The translations under genes were made by a program, and so were the position numbers. 64,000 bases of DNA from Opisthorchis felineus (taxonomy: Eukaryota > Platyhelminthes > Trematoda > Opisthorchiida > Opisthorchiidae), in assembly GCA_004794785.1 (NCBI GenBank), contig SJOL01003040.1:807608-871607 (forward strand), written 5' to 3'. The notes under the pieces are model-generated. The model had not been told where the DNA came from and searched no databases. It was given only the letters and a program-made list of their open reading frames with translations. Shown one piece after another: positions 51,515 to 60,012 of this stretch (the first letter of the stretch is position 1; each line of letters opens with the position of its first letter).

Positions 51515-51533
51515 TATTATTATTATCATTATC
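51480..51533. repeat. (ATC)n/(ATT)n microsatellite
   Basis: About eleven ATC units followed by ATT units and a mixed end. It lies between the SINE and the 3' side of the antisense LINE copy. Confidence 0.95.
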
Positions 51534-51589
51534 AGCTGTAAGAAAACGCGTACTTGTCGTACAGTGGACGTAGCTGCCGCAGTTTCGTT

Positions 51590-52912
51590 CACCAATGATT
51601 TGGAAGGGTAGGTAGTTGTGCACTGAAGGCGGGAGCTGATAAGTTGGTGCGTAAATACAGCACTGTCAGTGGGGGGAGTAGGAAGCGAGCTATGCATTGA
51701 AGGCAATAGCTTGGAGGCACGAGCGCCATTGAGGGCACGACTGGGCCATATCTGTCAGTGTCTCTAACCATTGATGTGGCCCGTCTCGGGGTACCCATCC
51801 AGGAAAGTGGCAATGACCAGCGCAGCTGAGTTTGCTGATAACGGCTTTTATACTTCGCTGCCAAGTCATTGTTTGACCTTCCCTGGCTCGTTTCCACCCT
51901 TCACGTGGTTGTGCGAAAAGAACCCTACGAGGAAGTCGGTCTACTGGCATAAGGAGCAAGTGGCCAAGCCAGTGTAACCTGTGGAGAGCGATCAGTTCAT
52001 TTATCGTGGGCAAGTTGTTTCTTCCGAAAACTATTCGACGAAATTCAGCATTACTGATCCGATGTTCCCACCAGACTCGGACAATGCTCCGAAGACATCG
52101 ATGGTCAAATACTGAAAGTCTTTTGACGCCTCGGCGCGCAGCGGCCAGGTTGCTGATCCATATAGTAATATGGAGCACACCGCAGCGTCGTAAACTCGAC
52201 CCTTGACGCCTACGCCACAGGTGACGCAGGTTCACAAAAGTTGCTCTGGCCTTCCCAATCCGGATGGAAATATCATCTTTCGCGAGATCACCGGAACTGA
52301 TACAGCTGTCAAGGTAGACAAACTTCTCTGCTACCTCAATCGGTTCATCCGCAAGCATGAGGTTAGATTCCGAGCCCACCCAGTCTTGCCGGTGCAAAGC
52401 GCATGCCAAACCGTGAGGCGGAATTATTTAGACTATTTAATATTGGTTGCATTACCACGGGGTCAGATCCAAGAAGAGCTATGTCGTCTGCATACTCGAT
52501 GTCTGTGAGCGGACGCCCCGGGAGCACTTCGACCCCACAGACATTAGAGGCTGATAGTGAGTCTTCCATGATCGTATCAATGACGAAGTTGAGGAGGAAA
52601 GGTGAAAGAGGACGCAACTTGATGTGGTGAACTCAGGCGAGAGCTTCCCGTAGACCTTCACACGGCCACGGGTGTCAGCGTACAACGTCTTAAGGAGGGT
52701 TAAGAATTTATGGGGGACACCTTTGCTCCACAGACACTGCCACAGTGCCTGGCGGTCCACGGAGTCAACGGCAGGTTTCAGATCGAGGAACACAACCAAT
52801 GTTGGTTGCTGGATGCAGTCTCGCTGTTCCAGAATCTGTCGAAAGGTGAAAAGGTGATCGACGCATCCTCTTGCAGGACGGAACCCAGCTTGGTTTTCAT
52901 GGATCTACCCCT
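51590..52912 (-). pseudogene. RTE-like LINE 3' half with right arm of the inverted repeat
   Basis: Minus-strand, 5'-truncated copy. In element order it has: GSVLQEDA-like RT entry near 52900; VVFLDLKPAVDSVDRQALWQ (52799 down); YADD box within IEYADDIALLGSD; the C-terminal frame 52409-51690 with FVNLRHLWRRR and WWEHRISNAEFRRIVFGRNN; and the natural end CLQAIAFNA with a stop near 51690, followed by a diverged 3' UTR to about 51590. It carries the same lesion before the YADD box as the plus copy at 43474. Having the natural 3' end, it is the likelier source of the duplicated segment. Confidence 0.88.
51720..52667 (-). repeat. Right arm of 948-bp perfect inverted repeat
   Basis: Reverse complement of 43437-44384 with no visible mismatch. 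On both sides the flanking sequence continues the same LINE copy normally (52668 upward is the upstream RT, 51719 downward is the normal 3' end), unlike the left arm. Confidence 0.95.
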
Positions 52913-53307
52913 CCTTGTGCCATTTAAGCCACGACTGGCGGCTGTGATCCGGGCTCTGGATTTCCTCAGACACATCTGCATCACACAGCCACCTGTGGTT
53001 TTTCCTGAATTGCGAGGGTCATGTTCGGAGTCAGCAGACGACCAATGAAATTTGTTTTGGGGAATTAGGCAATAATCTCCCAAGAGGGATCGCATCGAAG
53101 ATGCTCGTAAACGATGCTTCACTGAAGCTATAACCCAATGCGTGATCCTGCAAAGAGGATTGGCCCGAAAGCCCATCCAGAGCAGAAGTATCTGTTGTAA
53201 GGGTTGCAGTCGTTCACTGTACCCCAAAGGCTGTGAAACTGGCAATGGATGGGAGCACTTAGGGCAGTGGTTTAAATGAACAAAAGAACAAAAAATTGAA
53301 AACCTAC

Positions 53308-53527
53308 CCCGACGTAAGGTGCCACCCTGAGGAGCGCGGACAGTTTCAAAAGATGCTGAATCAAGCGGAGCATAGTACTGAGCGAGTTGAAGTTCTAGTG
53401 CGCGATGTTGTCTCGCCAACTGTTCTATGGTGCGCTCAAGACCGAGACAGCGTTCCTGTTCGGCTAAAATACGACGATGCCACCGTTCGAAATTGGTAAC
53501 GAGAAACTGTAACGCCTCCGAGCAAGT
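53308..53527 (-). CDS. OSBP: OSBP exon B: coiled coil
   Basis: The exon is 220 nt. The acceptor has a strong pyrimidine tract (TCTTTTTTCATTCTCCATTTAG), and the donor is CGGG|GTAGGT. It encodes residues 216-288 plus the first base of codon 289. The stretch FERWHRRILAEQERCLGLER followed by TIEQLARQHRALELQ aligns with the human OSBP coil that reads WQKSLQYERDQRIRLEETLE then QLAKQHNHLERAF (human sequence recalled, not searched). The exon ends in a short linker, QYYAPLDSASFETVRAPQGG. The 5' part of an antisense LINE copy lies only about 400 bp downstream in the intron. In other frames an artefactual long reading frame runs across this exon and that LINE; it is not a real fusion. Confidence 0.88.
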
Positions 53528-56500
53528 CTAAATGGAGAATGAAAAAAGATGTCACCGGAAGAATATAGGGGACATAACGTTAGTAAGGATACGCGGTGGA
53601 GATGCAAGGAGTTGAAAACTCCAATCAGCCACCGAAAGGACGTCATCCAAACAATGATAGATAATTTTATCCCTTTCTTAAGGAAAGTTAATATAGTAAT
53701 CCTTCCCTCTAAGAAACCTATGTCTAAACAATACCTTGGACAGAAAAAAATTCTGTTTCGATTTTGCATCGCGAAAATAGTATTCTAACTCTACGAGAAA
53801 ACTCTAGCCACTCACCTCCCGCCAAAGTAAAGCATTTCGAATGGAATAATCTTGTGACTCACCTTTTCTTGCGACTTGACGCCCCTACGCTAACAAAATC
53901 ACTCAGTAACCGAGCGGAAAGCGCCTTACATCTTCAGTAAGGTACTCGAGCCTGAGCAGTACAATTACAATGCAGGTGGTTGGCAGCTTCGTGACAATAA
54001 CATCAATCCGCTTGCTAGATACATTTGACCATCCAAAACAAATCAAGACATGAAGAATGATTGTCAGTTTGTGGTTGAAACCACCCCAGTATTTATTGAA
54101 TCGAGGTAATGACAGTCGTCTACATTTAGCCCAGAAGGCCGTGGTTGTGTCACAGGAACGCAAAACAGAGCTAGCAAGTTCACAAATATATTGTCACTTA
54201 CGGTTTGAGATAAAAAAACACCTCAGAAAAGCGAAGACTCATGTGCCAATATGAGGTTGGCTCGTGTGGAAAAGTGATGCTTCCAGAAACTAGAGATCAT
54301 AAGGAATTTTGCACAGGTCAATAATTTTCTGAAATTCTGACACTGCATCCACCTAGTAATTCTCCCTAACTATAAAATCCATGTACAACTTGATGGTGTC
54401 AGAAAAACCTAACTTTAGTAACTTGGCTATACTCTGGACTCCTTTTAGACCGAACTTCAAGTTAAGCAACGTTCTGACATTAAACCCTATCTAGGTGTTA
54501 CCGAACAAATTTCCTCACAAAAAGGTAGAACCGTGCAGAAACATCAAATATGAGACACATGCAAGAAAGTGTAAGTATGTCTATCTGATTGGCCCCAAGC
54601 AGGGCAAAACTGGTGGTGGTGGACTGTCGGAGGATTTTCATCGATTTTCTAAGCAGTGTTATGTCGGAAAGAACATAAAGGAGCACGTTACAGGAGTGAG
54701 GCGCAAAAGAGCTTCAACTGTACATGTTAGTCCTGTTTGCAAGACAGGTAGCAGAATGCCCATAGGTCAGTGTGAACGTTGGTCTTCGATATTCACTTAG
54801 GTCAAGGAAAAAGAGCCGAAGAAGAGTGCCAGTATGAACTCGATTATTAAGTCGTTAACACTAAGATTTTTCTGACATACAGTAACGTCCTATCACTGAA
54901 TAAATGTGACTGAACAACCACTCACAATATCTCTACCTAAACCAGTCTGAACTTCCAATGTATCGGCATATTCGTGCCCAGCAAACCATAACAATGGTGT
55001 CATTTTCCTATCAGTTTTTTTAAGTTTCACCATGCTGCATTAACAACGCCATTCGGTCGTAACATTATTAAGCTAATGAGCGTTGGGTCCTGACGTCGAG
55101 TTTGATGACTGAATGCAATGGTGCGTCAGCAGCTGGTTTTCCAATAAATACAAGCGTCCAAATTTGGAGGGGACAGTAATGAATTTTTGTGTAATTTCCA
55201 GAACCGTCATCAGAAGCAAAATCAGTCAAGTAATTTGAAACTCGAATTCAGGAAACACTAGAGAGATGTGGGACATCCACAAATGCAGTCAATCTACTTC
55301 CTACATCTTCAAAGAAACTCCCGAAAGTGAACGAACCACCACTCAGTTAAGTAATCCCGCAGCAGGCGTATGAACAGCGACCCCTTTATCACACCTAAGT
55401 GCGTCGGGTAGTCGGATAAGAAGGTACGCAGCAACAATAGCCAGAAGAGTGAATAAACAAGGAAGTTCCAGCTGAGTGCAGATGTGTTACTTATATAGAC
55501 AGATATCACCTGATACACATCAGTCGAGTGATGCCGGGCCAATTTATCTACAAAGTGGTGACGTCACGGAGAGTCTAAACCTTATCGTGGTGCGACGGTT
55601 TGTGTCCACGTGACCCATTAGGCTGTACTGGGGAGTGTCCGTATGGCACTCGCAGAGTCTCATACAAGGTTAGTCAGTGGTTGGAGGTCTGGCCAACACA
55701 GTCCCTTGATCCTCCAGCTTAGGGGTTGGAACATATGTGATGAACTGTTCACTAGAAATGTAACGCGCTTGCATTTCCCGCAAGAACAACACTACCTTGC
55801 GGTCAGGCTTTTGAGTCAAAGGCCTTGGTCGAGGACCCTAATCGTCCTGCTGTCTAGGTTTTCGCACCCTGGAAATATTCAGTCACACGTAGAACCACGA
55901 TTCCTGCAACTAACACTACTCTCGATAACTGACTATCGCTCGTTTCGGAATACTTATGTGGATTTCGAGCGTGCAGTCGTCTGCAGGCGCTTCTCTCTTC
56001 ACTTCCCACAGCCGCGTAAGGGGCGGACAGATGTCTTAAAAACAGAAAGACTGGCGGACACCGAAGTTAGACAAATTTACCAGAATAGTCTTCTGGATTC
56101 TTCCAACTGCTCCCCGTCAGATTCAATTAGCGCAACAATGGGATCGTCACATCTGTGCTCGGTGACGGGAGTGGCACGGTGATGTCACTTTCACTCCAGC
56201 AGTGGGCTACAGACAAAACAGCGCTGCTGCTTGAATCTCTGGGAACTGTCCTCACCGGTCCCGAACATAATTCAGCCCGACGAATTATCACACATCAAGT
56301 CAAACTTAGCGTGCACGCCGACTGTAAAGCTTGCTGGACATGAAAAACTAGGAAAATTGAAGAGACGCAGAAAGCTGCTAATCGATGTCAACGGGTTGTT
56401 GTTGTCACTTTTTATCCAGTGTCTGAGCGTCTACACAACCTAGTTGCTAGTGACTGAATGGTCTGTTCCGAGACCAAGGGAAAATATCCTCGACCATGGC

Positions 56501-56754
56501 ATCATTAGTAAAGTCGACAGCGAAAACAATACATCACTGAATATCACAGACGAGAGATTCAGTTGAGTCACTCGTTAACACCAGAGTAATTTCGCCAAAA
56601 CACCCCATCAGTTTTAGAAAAGCATCAATATGGAGGTAATGCTACTACTTAGTTGCGAAGTAGGACAATTAAGTTTCACATATGGCCAATAACAAATTTC
56701 GTATACTTGCATTCGTCCAGGTTACTAAACAACTCAAAGAAAATGAGAACATAC
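53528..56754 (-). other. OSBP intron 1 (between exons A and B), with a LINE fragment
   Basis: 3.2 kb, donor GTATGT. A plus LINE fragment lies at 55630-56470. I recognise nothing in 53528-55629 or 56471-56754. Confidence 0.85.
55630..56470 (+). pseudogene. LINE fragment: leader block, endonuclease end and linker
   Basis: The plus open frame 55643-56182 ends with TDYRSFRNTYVDFERAVVCR and RFSLHFPQPRKGRTDVLKTE followed by RLADTEVRQIYQNSLLDSSN. These are the last endonuclease segment (VTDCRSFWNTYVDSDHALVR in relatives) and the linker before the reverse transcriptase. After a frame change, TGPEHNSARRIITHQVKLSV and a KLGKLKRRRKL segment follow. Most of the endonuclease and all of the RT are absent. 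Confidence 0.7.
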
Positions 56755-57401
56755 TTCCTGAAATTGTCCAACGTATTGACGATGTTCTTCCAGTGCAGTC
56801 TTAAAACAGTGTATCAGTTGCTCGGATTCTTGCTGAGCGGGAATTTGATCAGACAAACCGGACGCAGGGGCAGGTCGACCAAAAATATCGTTTGTTTCGG
56901 GTCTAGACATCAACGATTCGATGAATGTAGTGTGGGCGCAAACTGAGTTTGTGTGATTTCTCAAACGCTCCTGAAACGATCGTACAGAAGCCACAAGTTC
57001 GTGTAACGCGGAAGCCTCAGTTGTCAAACTTGGTTTGCGTACCCGGCTGAGTAAGTGGGAAAAAGCACTTGTGGGGCAGGGTGGGGAACGGTTTTCAGTC
57101 TCCAAATATGTACCGCGATTAGAGTAAGTTGGTTTTCCGGTTGCCTGCTGCACTTCGGACTGGTCTGTGGTCACAAGCAACTGAGTTCCCAAAGGGCGTG
57201 TAGGCGCTGAGGAAAACTTTTCAACTTTATGAAACTTCCCATTATCCTGCGGCAGGTTTGGTGAACTCGAGTGTTTGGAACCTAGTTTGGATCGTCCGGA
57301 TCTCCTGTAGCGAAAGAACCGTCGACGACCAGCAACCACCTGACAACTTTCCGGAGTGTTGTTGACAACCAAATCTTCTGAGTAGTTATCAGACTCGACA
57401 T
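56755..57401 (-). CDS. OSBP: OSBP exon A: Ser/Arg-rich spacer and start of helical region
   Basis: The first visible exon has 647 nt. It starts after a TATTCTGCAG acceptor in phase 1 and ends at a GAA|GTATGT donor in phase 0. It encodes residues 1-215. Residues from about 20 to 110 are Ser-, Pro- and Arg-rich and look disordered. From about 115 the sequence becomes helical (for example ALHELVASVRSFQERLRNH) and ends in HRQYVGQFQE, which runs straight into the coiled coil of exon B. I see no domain in the spacer. The assignment rests on strand, the in-frame phase 0 join to exon B and the position just before the OSBP coil. The reading frame could be extended from a TTG, but no ATG in frame makes a convincing start, so this is an internal exon. 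Confidence 0.8.
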
Positions 57402-58040
57402 CTGCAGAATAACATTTGAATGGGGAACAGTTAAGGGGCTGTTTCAGAGGTCCACATGGCTGTGTATAAGCTAGTGGAAAGAGTATCGCCTACCCGCACA
57501 TTGTTAAGTCCAAACAGTTCTCAAGGTTATGAAGTCAGTGCACACCCAAAAGCTATCCAGGATTTAGGCTTTACGTAACATGAACTACTGAACGCGATTG
57601 CGACCTTCGATACCCCTGTCATGTCAACCAAATACAAAAGTGCTTTACAGCACCAGCATCTCCTTCCAACTTACAATAAAAGCGTTGACAGACTTCAAGT
57701 GTAAAACAGAACGATTCCGGTCAGCTCTCCTGAAAATGTGTGCTTTTCCATTGTTCTAACTGGGACAGCCCAGTTACAATCGCGGTCTATGCATGCCAGG
57801 TATGATCGTCAACTGCAGTGCAACACTGCTTGTACCCTCTGTGAGCGAAACTATAAGTCAAGCCTGCCCTAGATACAGCTATCATTGGTTTCAGAAACGA
57901 ATGTCTTTGCTTCTGCATACATAGCTGTTAACTTTGCTGGGGGAAAACAAAACGGATCTCGCTCATATTCACACACTTATCAACTGAATACTATGCTCTC
58001 AATGATAAGCTAGTGCTATTACGACGGTGAAAATAATAAA

Positions 58041-58223
58041 AGTCGTTCAGCTGTATCACCCTTCGGTGCCTAGCTGCCATGCCACCCGGAGGAAGCACGA
58101 GGGCTGGGATACTGCCAGCTTGCCCAAGCCTACACAGGAGAAGTCCAGATGCAGAGGTCACGTTTGAACCATAGACCATCCGGTCAGTAAATTCGCGCTC
58201 TAACCACTGAACCATCTCGCCCA
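58041..58223 (-). mobile_element. tRNA-derived SINE, well preserved
   Basis: Antisense copy showing the family clearly: AGTCGTTCAGCTGTATCACC, GTGCCTAGCTGCCATGCCAC, GGAGGAAGCACGAGGGCTGG, GCCCAAGCCTACACAGG, the B-box region (ACGTTTGAACCATAG, one change from GGTTCGAACC) and CTAACCACTGAACCATCTCG as the complement of the A-box head. It is followed to the left by AATAATAAA, the tail. Confidence 0.85.
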
Positions 58224-58734
58224 TTAAGACTGTAAGCAGTGAAGCGAAATGAAGTGTCGGTCTCGGTTATGTAGGGGAGTTACATATTACTCTCACTTTA
58301 ATCCTTCTTCTGGCTGCATAACCTCCCTAAAAACTGATATTCGTCAATGCTCAGTAACAGTCGCTGGGTAAAACCAAAACGGGGCTGGTTCGATAAGGAC
58401 AGTAGGAATGCAAGAAAATGACTACAGAATCAACATGAAGAAGCGCGTTATGCGAGATACGGAACTCTACCAGATAGCAAAGGATACACATCGAAGTGAC
58501 AGAGGGTGCGGAAGACCTCTAGTTCCGAAAAACAAGGATGATTTTACAGCGGCTCAGGATAAAATAAGGATGGCAAAACCAATTTTAGTCAATGATTTGG
58601 AATACCACACATCATGACTATCGAAAGTACAACATGAGTGTTCAACACTGAGGCTTCGCTGCCACAACCATAATTTATTTGAAAGATTTATTGTGGAGGA
58701 AAGAACAAAAGTGGATGGAGAGGGGGACTTGTTG

Positions 58735-59034
58735 CTAGTCTATCACAATCATCATTAGACACTGGACAGAAACTAACAGCAACAACGCCATTGACATCGA
58801 TCGGGAGCCACATCTTGAAGCGACTTCAAACATGCACAGGAGAAATCCCCCGGATTCCGTCCAGGAATGCAGGGTCGCACTGGCGGTAAGCAGACTTATC
58901 GTGACAACTTTCATACCTTGCTGAGGAGTCAGAATGACCCAATCTCTGCTTACGCCACTCCGAATTTGGGAGAGAAAGTAAATGATGATTCTGCATGCGC
59001 CATACATGGCCTCACCACTGAAGCATTTAGTACT
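58735..59034 (-). repeat. LINE (family B) C-terminal end, 3' piece of a split copy
   Basis: Minus-strand reading in shifting frames gives GHVWRMQNHHLLSLPNSEWR and KQR, then LTPQQGMKVVTISLLTASAT with LHSW. These match the GHVLRM, PNSEWRKQRGGQ and WQRGMKE segments at the end of family B open frames. It joins the piece at 63065-63470 across the LTR element and includes the left target-site copy GTACT (59030-59034). Confidence 0.75.
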
Positions 59035-59190
59035 TGTCATGACTACCCTTTGTGTTTACGTTGTCGTTTCGTATTAACGATGCTTTCGCCTTCACTTTCA
59101 GCTTATTCTTGGACAAGTAAAGCGCTATTCATTCTACGCTATTCAGTCTTGTTCTCGCGCTCCATCAGGATCGATACTCCATCCGTAACA
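59035..59190 (+). repeat. 5' LTR
   Basis: 156 bp, from TGTCATGACTACC to CCATCCGTAACA, with the TG...CA termini of LTRs. It pairs with 62899-63064 and lacks the 10-bp segment GTAAGTCTAT found in the 3' LTR. Confidence 0.95.
59072..59101 (+). promoter_or_regulatory. Putative LTR core promoter (TATA-like box and Inr)
   Basis: TATTAA at 59072-59077 lies 28 bp before the A of a TCAG initiator-like sequence (59098-59101). The 3' LTR keeps the same pair. If this is the start site, the transcript begins near 59100, a few bases before the segment complementary to the primer-binding region. Confidence 0.45.
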
Positions 59191-59191
59191 A

Positions 59192-59208
59192 TTTACTTGT
59201 CTAAGAAT
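59192..59208 (+). other. Primer-binding region complementary to the element's own LTR
   Basis: TTTACTTGTCTAAGAAT, starting two bases after the 5' LTR, pairs with 59105-59121 (ATTCTTGGACAAGTAAA): 16 Watson-Crick pairs and one G-U. The corresponding 3' LTR site (62979-62995) is a perfect complement. I see no match to the tRNA 3' end CCA complement (TGG) at this place. Confidence 0.7.
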
Positions 59209-59211
59209 GCA

Positions 59212-60012
59212 ATGGAACCGTTGCTGCGACTCAAGTGTTTCGACACAGACCCTAATTCTCCAGACGCCATAACACGTTGGAATCATTGATTCCGAACCTT
59301 ACAAACGTTTCTGGGCACTGTCGAATCGCCCAATCTAAACAAACTCGAAACTTTGGTCCATTTTGTGGATGCACCTGTATACGTTTACATCGCTGACTGT
59401 CCCGATTACGAATCCGCTATCAGTACACTTGAAAAGTTGTACGTCCGTCCTAAGAATATAACTTATGTTTGTCATCTTCTACAAACTTGCAAACAAGACA
59501 CCAGTCAAGATGTTGATCGGTTTCTTCAGAGGCTTGAATCCTTGGCGTAAAATTGTGATTGTAAAGCGGTGTCCGCCACTGACCATCAAGACGAAAGTGT
59601 ATGCGATGCTCTGATCAACGGACTTCAGTCTACCACCATCAGAGAAAGACTTCTGGCTCAAAGTGAACTCACTCTCGATGAAGCACATGAATTGGCTAAG
59701 TCATTGGAATTGGCCCACAAACAAGCTCAGCCATACTCGCATAACCAACTGATATCATTTCCTGCGGCTGCAGCACCTTTACAGACATCTACGGTTACCC
59801 CTTCACACTCAAACTCCCCTGATTCCACACCTTATCTCTCGTCAATCAATTCTCAGATATATTAGTTTTGCGGTGGTGCCAGGCATCCACGATCCAAATG
59901 CCCCGCAAGAGAAGCAGTTTGTAAATCACGTGGTAAAGCAGGCCATTTTTAGCGTGTTTGTCGATCCGAATCTGTCAAAAATAACTCGAATTGCACGACG
60001 GATTCTGCCTAA
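59212..60012 (+). pseudogene. gag pseudogene
   Basis: Reading from ATG at 59212 in one frame to TAA at 60010-60012, interrupted by stops at 59287, 59548, 59863 and 59950. Capsid-like segments: VDAPVYVYIADCPDYESAIS, STLEKLYVRPKNITYVCHLL and SVCDALINGLQSTTIRERLL. The Cys-His region after 59866 has FCGG, RHPRSKC and EAVCKSRGKAGHF. No frameshift is needed; only point stops break it. Confidence 0.88.

Larger units (their letters stand above)
38065..53307 (-). other. OSBP intron 2 (between exons B and C), 15.2 kb
   Basis: The longest visible intron. It contains five RTE-like LINE copies, two SINEs, two trinucleotide repeats and both arms of a 948-bp inverted repeat. I recognise nothing in 38065-39059, 45641-48067, 50569-51155 or 52913-53307. 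Confidence 0.85.
3449..57401 (-). other. OSBP: OSBP homologue gene, ten exons, 5' end outside window
   Basis: This is the span of a minus-strand gene for an oxysterol-binding protein. The exons, in transcript order, are 57401-56755, 53527-53308, 38064-37766, 34259-34089, 20740-20492, 14930-14807, 13052-12856, 9397-9236, 4297-4105 and 3597-3449. The introns between them have phases 0,1,0,0,0,1,0,0,1. Joined, they total 2411 nt, which is the tail of a split codon plus 802 codons and a stop, with no internal stop. OSBP proteins carry a PH domain, a coiled coil, an FFAT motif that binds VAP on the ER, and a C-terminal ORD lipid-transfer domain. All but the PH domain are visible here. Human OSBP is about 807 residues including its PH domain, so this protein is longer. 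The first visible exon begins in phase 1, so at least one upstream exon is missing. Residue numbers in the exon entries count from exon A of this window. Confidence 0.93.

Noticed and set aside
52778..53419. 213-codon minus frame that seems to join OSBP coil sequence to LINE sequence
   Set aside because: The exon ends at a GTAGGT donor at 53307, and the frame beyond it is intron read-through into a LINE copy in a shifted frame. It is not a real fusion protein.
58041..58223. Possible tRNA gene (B box and A box)
   Set aside because: The tRNA-like head is degenerate, does not fold into an intact cloverleaf by eye, and continues into the shared SINE body. The same structure recurs seven times.
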